A stretch of 64,000 bases of DNA from Pomphorhynchus laevis (lineage: Eukaryota; Acanthocephala; Palaeacanthocephala; Echinorhynchida; Pomphorhynchidae), in assembly GCA_012934845.2 (NCBI GenBank), contig WNNJ02003776.1, positions 186,001 through 250,000 on the forward strand, in the 5' to 3' direction. Position numbers and translations under genes: made by a program. Below are positions 12,101 through 20,231 of the stretch, in pieces. The first letter of the stretch is position 1; every line of letters starts with the position of its first letter. A model generated the notes under the pieces. That model was not told where the DNA came from and did not search any database. It worked only from the letters and a program-made list of their open reading frames with translations.

Positions 12101-12137
12101 GGGTGCCCGTTCTGCTCGCAATCGCCCTGCGCGCTAA
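9126..12137 (+). CDS. Reverse transcriptase with N-terminal cysteine cluster and C-terminal RLE-like nuclease
   Basis: Uninterrupted 1003-residue protein with the same order as the neighbour at 5819. Cysteine cluster 12-42 (KCCSCNGPNAKCKGCQCAKK, then C-LNC-x4-C). RT motifs: GGAGPSG (301-307), GIRPIGIGD (364-372), TIDADNAF (428-435), EGFTQGDVLSM (479-489) and WYADD (514-518). C-terminal: CPCG...AHSLTC knuckle, RHD, ARLDI and LFDTCVFN as the two acidic motifs, and EKRKIAKYQE with the lysine. By eye it shares under half of its residues with the A1 protein in the RT core, so the two entered the same site as separate lineages. The start is the first ATG after the leader. No lesion was seen, so the ORF may be functional. 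Confidence 0.88.
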   Translation: MPKGKPATELKCCSCNGPNAKCKGCQCAKKKIFCLNCSAVNCTNHHVDSSPTDITNVSMSTMKQTNSNLSMSYYRGCHVAHPLIIDCTYDTSGDSENLSVIDIFTRVVHWQPNLFRLPKCIESKKFISELARIYRDSLTNSEDFHKYIIFSHLILQRNVRNTIKSLKATLSRRLDLWFKNEFGKLYAEALALQSMKTLKVKSPKTNDWRKSFISLVESSRLSTAIHLLDPESKVGVPLLPDDLVGSRSVRELLLDKHPAQAPLNPDAINWKVQITAPSFHSVIFDSINSELIIHMAKRVKGGAGPSGLDALAWMNMLTKFGNESIQLAEALSIFARSLATEHLPNDVTKVLTTNRLIALTKESGIRPIGIGDVSRRIMSKAILSLLSDDIQQVCGRLQMCAGQRAGVECVTHAVRDCLFRNPDAVLLTIDADNAFNRINRSAALINISRICPSMSTVLHNLYDSPSQLSIGNEFITSYEGFTQGDVLSMSAYAVATIPLLKVIEDKFPRINQFWYADDGNLVGETNQIYNSFKFLCEHGPAFGFNINKEKCVLLTTPDKATDMYKLFKDTGIKIAVDGTIVLGAPIGDDNYIHKTISSKISKYCLLVDRLADVGVIDLQVSYASMTRALQHKYIHMQRTTNCLNGWFDELNDTIRRRFDELFNLNSTNDNSMWPLFSLPLRHGGLGIVDPRVTAQVEFENSEKLCLPYLGGLYGVELKAEQDKYISQIRTSKNEMHKSLLMDKLSDLDKTTICILEHLQVKGASSWLSTYPTNDRCTRLNNMEFRDAIGARYNRLSCDVPLHCPCGERTSLAHSLTCPTGGHPSIRHDLIRDILSNTMTEICDNVQTEPALKSVHHSIVFERTSTSRDHEARLDIACYGFYGGRSERTLFDTCVFNAFAPSNLSKSTTSAFEFHEKRKIAKYQERVILIERANFAPLVFSCFGGESKSSVTIIQRIARKLAIRKRHTYAEELTRLRSTIGIQLARSISLCVRGARSARNRPAR

Positions 12138-12270
12138 ATGAAAAAACGTACAATATTCTTTTAAATTATTTGACGCATCACGTTTTTTGTGTTTGTTTGT
12201 ACATTTTGGAGTTCTTATAAAAAAAATTATTCTCTTAAAAAAAATAAAAAAAAAAAATTCAACAGCCGGA

Positions 12271-12518
12271 ATATTCAATAGTGGCGAATCCTACGCTGAT
12301 ATGATTTCTGAGTTGCGAAATAATTTGAGCATCTGTACAGCAAAAATGGTTTCACGCTGCTTTCGTTCACCAAGAGTGAAAATTTTTGTTCCACGTGAAC
12401 TATGGTGATACAAAATCAATAAGAATATAATAAACATTGTTGAATAGTAATATTTTTTATTTTTTATTTGTGACTCAATTGCGCTGGCTTTGTAAATAAA
12501 TTATCTTTATTAAAAAAA
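12271..12518 (+). mobile_element. CXC-RLE LINE copy A3, 5'-truncated
   Basis: About 248 bases between two TTCAACAGCCGGA repeats. The first 138 bases (to the stop at 12408) encode the C-terminal tail SYADMISELRNNLSICTAKM and on to RELW. This aligns with the tails of A1 (NYAEIIHTYRCRLSRMMARV) and A2 (TYAEELTRLRSTIGIQLARS). A 110-base 3' UTR ending in A7 follows. This is a classic 5'-truncated LINE insertion, from a third subfamily. Confidence 0.82.
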
Positions 12519-12531
12519 TTCAACAGCCGGA

Positions 12532-12708
12532 TTAAACGCAAGATTAGCTTCTCGATTGCACGTGCTTCTTCACTATGTCTGCGAATGCCGCGATCAAGTA
12601 GAAGACATCCAATCTTTCCTGACAATAAATCTCATTTATAGGCCCGTTTACGGGAACCTAATTTCTGTAAATTAACTTTTCTTTTTTCAAAAAAAACAAT
12701 AAAAAAAA
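12532..12708 (+). mobile_element. CXC-RLE LINE copy A4, 5'-truncated
   Basis: About 177 bases between TTCAACAGCCGGA repeats. In frame from 12531 to the stop at 12641 it reads IKRKISFSIARASSLCLRMP and on, matching the C-terminus of the copy at 26306 (RIKRKISIEIARSASACLRA). The 3' UTR starts with a hairpin CCCGTTTACGGG (12643-12654) two bases after the stop and ends in an A-rich tail. A related CCC...GGG hairpin lies in the same place in the two copies at 26306 and 29670, so A4 belongs to their subfamily. Confidence 0.82.
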
Positions 12709-12755
12709 TCAACAGCCGGATTACTTCTTATACGCGGAATTTCTATGACTATTCG

Positions 12756-12923
12756 ACTGCCCCGTTCAAAACTCCATCATCCTGTTGGAAATTGCTTCAA
12801 TCGCTAATTAACAACAACTAATTTTTCGCATTTCAACAACTGCCCCGTTCAAAACTCCATCATCATGTTGGAAATTGCTTTAATCGCTAATTAACAACAA
12901 CTAATTTTCTTCATTTCAACAAC
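12756..12923. repeat. Two tandem copies of an 83-base unit
   Basis: The unit runs from ACTGCCCCGTTCAAAACTCC to TTTCAACA and is repeated with a few substitutions (first copy 12756-12838, second 12839-12921). It lies directly 3' of the LINE array in otherwise unassigned DNA. Function unknown. Confidence 0.8.
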
Positions 12924-13231
12924 AATTTTTTTGAAAAATCAAACTGATAATCTGATATATTATTTTCAAAAAAATATGGACTAGCAAAAAAAGTATACAA
13001 CAGTCGATGAGCGGTGGCTCGTTTGGCTGGATATCAATGTAAAATAAGTACAATGTCAGTAAAACAAAAAATCCAAATAAGGTTCGACTTCTTATAAAAG
13101 CGATACACTGTTCAACGCACGTCGAAATTATCGGATGTTCCGACATTCAATTGAAGATGACGAGAGCATATTACAACTATTTATTAATCGATCTCTGATA
13201 TCCTGATAGTGTCGATGGACATTTCTACGAT
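12924..13231. other. Unassigned intergenic DNA
   Basis: AT-rich. A 76-codon minus frame with hydrophobic segments (12916-13146) is probably chance. No other feature recognised. Confidence 0.4.
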
Positions 13232-13591
13232 CAAATCAGCTAACTGAGTCTACGTATTTTATATACTTATAAACTAAACAAAACATAATAATGCTAAATC
13301 AAAATTTAACAATTAAATAATAAAATTAATAATTGTTTTTAGATTTTCTATAATTTTAATCAAGTTAAAATAAAAAATTTAAATTTAAAATAAACGTCAT
13401 TTTTATGAATTGATTAATAAATAACAGACGTTGTATTAGAATAAGAATTAGAGGTCGTCAGAAGGAACTGCTATGCTATCAGGTTTCGGCCCCTAACTCT
13501 TTTACCCAACATAGCAGCGAAGCCAAATACATGATAATGATGAATTTCCTCTGATAAAACTATCTAGAATCTTATTCTAATATAAAGTATA

Positions 13592-15290
13592 TTATTTATT
13601 ATCCATCCAAATTAATTTGCCACTTAAGAGTTTAAATTTATTCTTTATATTATTGTGTTGATTTATATATGTTACTGTTTTCTGCTTGATGTTATTTTTA
13701 CAGTTACCTAGTTTAAAATATGCATCTATTAAATTATCTAAATGATTTTGAAGAAAACCAATATCATTACATATTGTTGCAATTTTTAAAATTTCATTAT
13801 TTAATGTATTATATTTTATATTATATGGTATGCATGAATGCTCATGCAAAAATATATTTCTTGTACATTTAAATGTCATATTTACGATATAAATTAATAG
13901 TAGTTTTAGTTAATGTTAATTTAATGTTTATATCTAGATATACACCTTCTTTATCATTAATATTGGTTTTGTTAAGAATAAGGCTTTCTGGATAAATGTG
14001 TTCACTAATTGAATAAAAATTATTAGAATTAAATACACATATATCATCAATGTATCGAAACATATATTTCATATATTTATATTGTTTAGATTTAGTTTTT
14101 ACACAGTTATGAACAAATTCATATTCTATAAAGCTTAAAAACAAGTCAGCTATAATTGGGCTACTATTACCACCCGTTGGAACATCTTTTACTTGTGTAA
14201 ATATAGATGTCCCTACTTTTAAATAATTTTGATTTATCAAAATATTTAAAGATTCTATTAATTCAATTTTATCCATATATTTATATTTATTTGATGGTTT
14301 AATTTTTGTTAGATAGGCGTTATAATTATTATAACATATATATGTATATCTTTTTCCGAATATAAGATTAATTAATTTTACTAACGCTTCTTTAATATCT
14401 ACTAAATCTAGATTTGTATAAAGCGTACTAAAATCGTATGTATTTATATTTTGAAAATTTATTCCTTTTGTCTGTTCTGAAAATTCTTTTGTAGAATTAA
14501 TACTGAAATAGTGTTTTATACCAGTATTAATTTCGATTACCTTGCAATATTTTTTAAAGTGTGCTTCCAGAAAGTGGTTTTAATGTACATTTAAACGCAC
14601 TACATATGAACTTAGGTTTTATTGGATTTTTATGTAATTTTGGATTCCAATATAATATAGGTATAGTTTTATTATCTGATTCAAACTTTTAACCCTTTTT
14701 ATTCATTATAGAACAGTGACTTTTAATAATTGTTTCAAAACTCTACTCACTACGTTCATATGTTGGATTTACATTTAAATCATTAGAATTTACCTCTTTC
14801 ATTAGTACATCATAATAAAGCTTTTTGCATATGAAGACAAAGTTATTACTAGCTTTATCAATAGTTGTTATTATATAGTTATTCTTTAATTTAGTAATTC
14901 TTAATACATATCTTTAATTAATTTTATCTTTCCTTTTATAATTGTTTGTTATTTTCATTTTATTTTTAATTTTATCAAATACATAATCTTTCCAAATGTG
15001 TATCTTAGAAATATTCGAGCTTTCACTATTAATCAGCTTACTAAAGTAATCATTTAAGTTATAACGAATTGTAAATTTTATTTTTGTCGTTGTTATTATT
15101 TAATCTATATTTATACCCTTTTGACATCAGCTTTCTTAATTCACAATTTTCAATTATTTCTAGATTATGGGTACATATATGTTTATTTATTTTATCAAAA
15201 CTAAGACTTTTACAATTGCATTTTGTTTCCATTATGTTTCTAATATTATCGTTACATATTGATTTTAATTCTTTATTATAATTACAAATT
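13592..15290 (-). pseudogene. Naiad reverse transcriptase region
   Basis: RNA-directed DNA polymerase of the Penelope group, in several frames. Read 5' to 3' on minus: an N-terminal segment with KCNCKSL- and NLELIE-like motifs, the PILYWNLKLHKNP-like fingers motif, YDFSTLYTNLD (motif A), VP-GGNSSPIIADLF (motif B), FRYIDDICVF (motif C, catalytic aspartates) and a thumb ending FKCTRNIFLHEHSCIPYNIK...NNIKNKFKLLSGK. The copy at 41828-44080 has the same parts with fewer changes. It is no longer one open frame. Confidence 0.8.
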
Positions 15291-15397
15291 TTTCGTCCTA
15301 ATGGTGGTAGGAGTTTATACCTTATTTTAGGAATATATTTACTTAAATCTGACCATATTATTTCTTTACTTTTAGAATTATTTAAAAGTCCGGCTAT

Positions 15398-15860
15398 ATT
15401 TATGTTATCTATACATTTATTAATGAAGTTTTTGGTTAATGTATATTTTCTATTGTTATTATTAACATTTATTGTACGATTATAATATTTTGTATTACAA
15501 TAACTGTCTATTGTATATACTATAGTATATACAATAGTAATATTGTATATACTATAGTATATATAGTATATACTATATAGTATATACTATAGTATATACT
15601 ATAGTATATACAATAGTAATATATATAGTAATATATACAGTATATATTTATGTTATCTATACATTTATTAATGAAGTTTTTGGTTAATGTATATTTTCTA
15701 TTGTTATTATTAACATTTATTGTACGATTATAATATTTTGTATTACAATAACTGTCTATTGTAATACAAATTACAATAATATTACAATAATTATAATATT
15801 TTGTATTACAATAACTGTCTATTGTAATACAAATTACAATAATATTACAATAATTGTCTA
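15398..15860 (-). repeat. Internal duplications and AT palindrome in the Naiad linker
   Basis: The segment ATGTTATCTATACATTTATT...GTCTATTGTA occurs at about 15398-15516 and again from about 15648, separated by a TATACTATAG palindromic run (15507-15645). The short unit TTTTGTATTACAATAACTGT then recurs three times up to 15810. The frame 15520-16044 stays open through the expansion, which inflates the linker with ICITIDSYCNTKYYN repeats. This looks like local replication slippage within this one copy, because the copies at 41828 and 60341 lack it. Confidence 0.75.
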
Positions 15861-16247
15861 TACAACTTAGCCTATCATAATCGTTAATTAATTTTTGATT
15901 TATTGAGCATATGATATCTTTTGGAAAACTTCTTATATTTATATAAAGATCTTTTAGCTTATTATCTCTTAAAAGTTGTTTTAATATTTCTAATCGTTCA
16001 TTTATATACATATCTTTTTTAATATTTTTAACTCTATTTTTCATATTCCTTTTATCTCCATGACTTCTTGGTTTGCGTTTAACCGGATTATTATAATATA
16101 GTGTTTTGTTTATTACACTATATTATGTATGAAAATACATAATTTATTACACTATATCTGTGTTTATTGTGTATTATACTACTTCTGTCAATTCCTTGTA
16201 CCACTTCATTCAATCCTAATGGATACATGGATTCTAAGCGTTTTATT

Positions 16248-16600
16248 TCAAAAATTTTCTTTTTCTAATAGTTTTTGATTTAATATTGATATGTTTTCTT
16301 CGATAATATGTTCTAAAATAAATAATTTACAGTTTTTAATATCATGTCCTATTAATCTCATATGTCTATGAAATATAGTTTGACTATTATGCTGTATATT
16401 ATATATGTGCTGCCTAAACCTAGTTTTTAACATTTGATATGTTTTTCCTATATATTGCAATCCACATGTACATTGTATTAGATACACTACACCTGCGGTA
16501 TTGCAGTTACAATTATTATTTATATTTAATGAAAAACATTTGTTTGACGTATTTCGTACAACACAATTATTATTTATAACATCACAAACTATACAATTTT
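16248..16600 (-). pseudogene. Naiad N-terminal zinc motif and GIY-YIG endonuclease
   Basis: Minus strand, upstream of the RT. A cysteine-rich run with CNCNTAG (about 16520) leads into VYLIQCTCGLQYIGKTYQM, the GIY-YIG core with the CxC insertion typical of Naiads, then RFRQHIYNIQ...FHRHMRLIGHDI. In active relatives this nuclease nicks the target to prime reverse transcription. The same module is found at 60906-61363. It is broken relative to the downstream RT. Confidence 0.8.
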
Positions 16601-16700
16601 TCTGTTACATTTAAAAGATCTAAAATTAAAATCATTAGTACTTACGTATTTTTCCAATCTGGTTGAGTACATGTAACTTTTAAGTCATAATTTTTAACGT

Positions 16701-17093
16701 TGCTTTTTCGGGGTCGCCACTTAGTTTAGTTGACTCAGTCTAAACTTACAACGGGATATCCAGCAGTATCTGACAGGGGGCTGCCCTGCTTAAGGCGGTT
16801 GCACGCTGGAACAAGATCTATAAAGATCTATCACCTTCACTCCACGAGCTACGCGACCTAGCTATTGGCCATTACCTGGTCTCTTAAACGTTATCACGTG
16901 AAGCAGTTTACATTTTAAAGTGAAAACACCTTGGGCTGCAAACTTCTCCCTTTTTTTAAAAATTATTAATTCATCAAACTTGTTTGAAAATATATAACCA
17001 ATAATACATAGTTTCAGTATTTCTTACAGAGGTCGTATTTCCGGGAAAACAAAGTTCATATGTCAACAATAACATGTCAGTAGAACAAATCAA
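16701..17093. other. Unassigned, GC-richer stretch
   Basis: Positions 16740-16890 are markedly less AT-rich than their surroundings and contain GGGGGCTGCCCTGC and GATCTATAAAGATC, but give no recognisable protein or RNA. Possibly an old repeat fragment or non-coding host DNA. Confidence 0.35.
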
Positions 17094-17315
17094 ATCAGTC
17101 TACTGAGTCTACGTATATAATATAATTATAAACTAAACAAAACATAATATTGCTAAATCAAAATTTAATAATTAAATAATAAAATTAATAATTGTTTTTA
17201 GATTTTCTATAATTTTAAATCAAGTTAAAAAAATGAAATTTAAAATAAACGTCATTTTTATGAATTGACTAATAAATAACATACGTTGTATCAGAATAAG
17301 AATTAGAGGTCATCA
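17094..17315 (-). mobile_element. Naiad 3' end fragment
   Basis: From the terminal CTGAGTCTACGTAT through the AT-rich tail and the ATGAATTGAC hairpin to AGAATTAGAGGTCATCA, where it stops at a junction with the CR1-like fragment. It lacks the pseudoknot block. Confidence 0.8.
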
Positions 17316-17990
17316 TGTTTGAGCGTTAGTCGATGTCCACGTAATTGCTCGGAGTTGCGTAGTCAAAACATGAATTTGAGGGGATGAGTGGGCGATAAAA
17401 TTGCCCTCCATACCAGCATATGATCAGCTTTTACCAAACTTTCACAAAACGTTGAAACAGCTAGGATTTCTAACTTCTGGTCAAACGGCAGGTCTTTGAC
17501 AGTGGGAACAAGACGAGTAGCCGACCGGAGAATTGATTCGTAAGCCACAATGTTCTTGCACAGATGTGGATACGCTGCGGGAGATACGTATAGCATTCGA
17601 GATTCGATGAGAGCCTTGCATATTATTCTGAAGCTACGGGCCTCTAGGATCCAAAATATCGTCTAATTATGCCAATAGTAAAACGGCAATTGGCCGAAAC
17701 TTTATTTACGTGAGCGCTCATATCGAGTGTATTAAGGGTAGATACCCCTAAATCATCGATTTTATCTTTAGAATCATTCGACATGTTTCCAATTTTATAA
17801 GAGCGACGAATGTCTGGGAATCCGATCCGCATATGTCTACATTCAGTCGCATTTATCATCAGTCCGTTAGATATAGACCATTTATTTATGGAATCCAGGT
17901 CTTTTTGAAGAGCGCTAACATCGGAATCATCAATGATTCGCCTCCAAACCTTAAGATCATCTACGTAGGTAACACATTCCGACATTAAGT
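17316..17990 (-). pseudogene. CR1-like LINE RT fragment
   Basis: Two minus frames carry the second half of a non-LTR RT. YVDDLKVWR is motif C in its variant YVDD form, followed by DLDSINKWSISNGLMINATE, a typical downstream region. A thumb segment from 17596 reads MLYVSPAAYPHLCKNIVAYE and RSATRLVPTVKDLPF. The style resembles the CR1-like element at 23085-24930 but is a different copy. It is truncated at both ends, and its 3' end abuts a Naiad tail. Confidence 0.7.
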
Positions 17991-18250
17991 TGTTTGTAAT
18001 ATCACTACATATATAATTTATTTGATTTTACTGCCTGTTTACTGACCTCAATATTTATATTTGTTCAATCCCTAACCGAAAGGTTATGTATATAAATAAA
18101 TTTCTCTATCTTACTTATTCAAGGCTCTCTTTATATTATTAATCAAATAATTTTTGATCAAATAATATTTTTAAAAATTCTGGAACTTTCCATGTAAATA
18201 AATATAATAGATCTTATTAAAAAATTAAATCTTATTAAAAAATTAAAAAA
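17991..18250. other. AT-rich, no gene seen
   Basis: Low-complexity AT sequence with several AATAATTTTT-like runs. Nothing recognised. Confidence 0.5.
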
Positions 18251-18815
18251 TAGAATACGAAATAATGAAATTTTATGAATTGCAACAATATGTAATGATA
18301 CTGGCTTTCTTCAAAATCATTTAGATAATTTAATAGATACATATTTTAAACTAGGTTACTATAAAAATAACATCAAGCAGAAAATAGTAAAATATATAAA
18401 TCAACACAATAATATAAAGAATAAATTTAAACTCTTAAGTGGCCAATTTTTATGGATGGATAATAAATAATATACTTTGTCTTAGAATAATATACTAGAT
18501 AGTTTTATCAGAGAAAATACATCATTAGCATGTATTTGGCCCCGCTGCTATGTTGGGTAGAGGAGTTAGAGGCCGAAACCTGATAGCATAGCAGTTCCTC
18601 CTGATGACCTCTAATTCTTATTCTGATACAACGTCTGTTATTTATTAGTTAATTCATAAAAATTGATTTTTATTTTTAATTTCAGTTTATATTTTATCTT
18701 GATATAAATTATATAAAAATAACAATTATTTATTATTAATTTTTTATTATTTAACTATTTAACCTTTATTTTGCATTATTTGAAATTTGCAATATAAAAT
18801 ACGTAGACTCAGTTA
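18251..18815 (+). mobile_element. Naiad 3' end
   Basis: Thumb coding remnant up to about 18470, the tail with GGCCCC (18538-18543), CTGCTATG (18545-18552), GAGGCC (18569-18574) and CATAGCAG (18587-18594), and the terminus ACGTAGACTCAGTTAGC. A clean example of the pseudoknot-capable block. Confidence 0.85.
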
Positions 18816-18945
18816 GCATATTTAATTAATATTTAACATTGAACATTTTAATTTGACATTTGAATTTTTACATAAAAATGGTTTGATCACTTTTCATGTA
18901 ATTACCTCATTTAAATAATTAATAATTATTTATTATTAATTAATT

Positions 18946-19215
18946 GTAAAACATGCAAGCCAGATGCGAAAGAATGACGAATGCCGTTTCGTCATCACCA
19001 TGACTTATCAGTACCAGATCCCTCCCACTACTTAATGCAGATAAGGACTGGCAGACGGCAATCAATGAATGAATCAATGTGAATGATGTACTAAAAAATT
19101 TCTAGTAACATAATTGAGTTACTAGAAATTTTCTGATGAAATGAAATCAATGAATGAATCAGTGCTTTTGCTAATGATCCTTTTGGTGAAGCTGTAGTAC
19201 AGATTTAGTACTCTA
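18946..19215 (-). repeat. Hammerhead-bearing repeat, copy H1 (core mutated)
   Basis: About 950 bases upstream of the foldback and homologous to its left arm. On minus, 19060-18982 folds as a type III hammerhead: stem III TGCCGT/ACGGCA, cleavage triplet GTC, stem I TGCCAG/CTGGTA (one G-U pair) and stem II GTCAT/ATGAC with loop GGTG. The core reads CTGATAA rather than CTGATGA, so G8, needed for catalysis, is lost. Positions 19090-19215 continue into a segment that recurs inverted near 52270-52325. Confidence 0.75.
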
Positions 19216-19222
19216 TGATTAA

Positions 19223-19860
19223 ATCAGCTGACTGAGTCTACGTATTTAATATAATTATAACATAAACAAAACATAATAATGCTAAATCAAAATTTAATAA
19301 TTAAATAATAAAATTAATAATCATTTTTAGATTTTCTATAATTTAAATCAGGTTAAAATAAAAAATTGAAATTTAAAAAGTCATTTTTATGAATTGACTA
19401 ATAAATAACAGACGTTGTATCAGAATAAGAATTAGAGGTCATCAGAAGGAACTGCTATGCTATCAGGTTTCGGCCCCTAACTACTTTACACAACATAGCA
19501 GCGGGGCCAAATACATGCTAATGATGCATTTCCTCTGATAAAACTATCTAGTATCTTATTCTAATACAAAGTATATTATTTATTAACCATCCATAAAAAT
19601 TTGCCACTCAAGAGTTTAAATTTATTCTTTATATTATTGTTTTGGTTTATATATTTTACTATTTTCTGTTTGATTGTATTTTTATAGTAATCTAGTTTAA
19701 AATATGCATCGATTAAATTATTTAAATAATTTTGAAGATAACCAATATCGTTACAAATTGCGGCAATTCTTAAAATTTCATTATTTAATGTTTTATATTT
19801 TATATTATATGGTATGCATGAATAATCATGCAAAAACATGTTTCTTGTAAATTTAAATAT
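19223..19860 (-). mobile_element. Naiad 3' end, interrupted by the foldback repeat
   Basis: Minus-oriented terminus at 19223, tail, pseudoknot block (19445-19520) and thumb frame (19576-19839). The homology ends at AAATATTTAA, exactly where the foldback begins. Confidence 0.85.
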
Positions 19861-19931
19861 TTAAGGAGAGTGAGACCATTCCGCGTGAATTTCTTGTAAA
19901 ACATGTAAGCCAGACGCGAAAGAATGACGAA

Positions 19932-20010
19932 TGCCGTTTCGTCATCACAATGGCTCATCAGTGCCAGATCCCTCCCACTACTGGATACTGATGAGGACTG
20001 GCAGACGGCA
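19932..20010 (-). ncRNA. Type III hammerhead ribozyme, core intact
   Basis: Read on minus from 20010: TGCCGT (stem III, 5' strand), GTC at 20006-20004 with predicted cleavage after it, TGCCAG (20003-19998) pairing with CTGGCA (19967-19962) as stem I, whose 30-base loop has an inner CCTC/GAGG helix, then CTGATGA (19961-19955), stem II GCCATTGTGATGAC (19954-19941; one C-A mismatch), GAAA (19940-19937) and ACGGCA (19937-19932) closing stem III by six pairs. All invariant bases are present: C3 U4 G5 A6 G8 A9, G12 A13 A14, A15.1-U16.1 and C17. Stem III is the open end, so this is type III. The fold is by eye. Confidence 0.82.
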
Positions 20011-20084
20011 ATCAATGAATGAAGCAATGTGAATGATGTACTAGAAAATTTTCGAGTACATCATTCACATTGATTCATTCATTG

Positions 20085-20166
20085 ATTGCTATCTGCAAGT
20101 CCTCCTCTGCATCCAGTAGTGGGAGGGAACTGGCACTAATGAGGCATTGTGATGACGAAACGGCAT
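20085..20166 (+). ncRNA. Degenerate hammerhead in the right arm of the foldback
   Basis: Plus-strand counterpart of the 19932-20010 motif, with GCTATC in place of GCCGTC, TGCAAG in place of TGCCAG, and CTAATGA in place of CTGATGA. Stem II GGCATTGTGATGAC, GAAA and ACGGCA remain. Loss of G5 and of the stem III and stem I pairing predicts that it is inactive. Confidence 0.7.
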
Positions 20167-20231
20167 TCGTCATTCTTTCGCGTCTGGCTTATTTGTTTTT
20201 CAAGAATTTCACGCGGAATGGTCTCACTCTC

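Larger units (their letters stand above)
8898..12257 (+). mobile_element. CXC-RLE LINE copy A2, full-length
   Basis: A 3.36-kb element immediately downstream of A1, sharing the TTCAACAGCCGGA junction. The leader is about 228 bases. It opens with an AATTC-T8...A6-GAATT hairpin (8895-8926) and contains four 17-base units (8967-9034). One ORF is followed by a 120-base 3' UTR ending in an A12 run. The protein differs widely from A1, so this is another subfamily rather than a tandem duplicate. Confidence 0.9.
13232..16700 (-). mobile_element. Naiad-type Penelope-like element, longest uninterrupted copy
   Basis: Read on minus. A cysteine-rich start and GIY-YIG nuclease (about 16600-16248) is followed by a linker with a long AT-rich expansion (16044-15300), the RT (about 15290-13600), a 3' tail with the pseudoknot-capable block (13540-13440) and the terminus at 13232. 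A nuclease ahead of the RT is the order described for Naiad elements, not for classical Penelope, where it follows the RT. The element is broken in several places and is a fossil, but all regions can be recognised. Confidence 0.85.
19866..20231. mobile_element. Foldback element with 24-base inverted termini and paired hammerhead motifs
   Basis: A 366-base near-palindrome. The termini at 19866-19889 and 20208-20231 are perfect reverse complements (GAGAGTGAGACC...), and homology continues along both arms to a centre near 20050 (GTACTAGAAAATTTTCGAGTAC). Each arm contains the hammerhead region, in opposite orientations. No protein is encoded. TATTTAA occurs just outside both ends and may be a short target duplication. 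It inserted into a Naiad tail. It could be a MITE-like foldback or an inverted dimer of a hammerhead-bearing retroelement. Confidence 0.8.

Noticed and set aside
5819-12137. The two 1000-codon ORFs as host genes
   Set aside because: RT motifs, A-rich tails, repeated target junctions and truncated relatives show they are retrotransposon genes.
12756-12923. A CRISPR-like or longer satellite array at the 83-base repeat
   Set aside because: Only two adjacent units, with no spacers and no further copies.
12916-13146. A small membrane protein frame on minus (76 codons, two hydrophobic stretches)
   Set aside because: Hydrophobic frames are expected by chance in AT-rich DNA. No start context, homolog or neighbour supports it.
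13440-13540. A classical hammerhead in the Naiad tails, since GAAAC and CTGATGA both occur there
   Set aside because: The boxes are in the order GAAAC then CTGATGA with only about 22 bases between them. No stem III hairpin, cleavage triplet and stem I hairpin fit in that space, so neither the normal nor the permuted hammerhead can be drawn.
18538-18594. An HDV-like ribozyme in the Naiad tails
   Set aside because: The outer stem order fits, but there is no convincing P3 hairpin between the stems, no P4, and no clear P1.1. Kept only as a pseudoknot.
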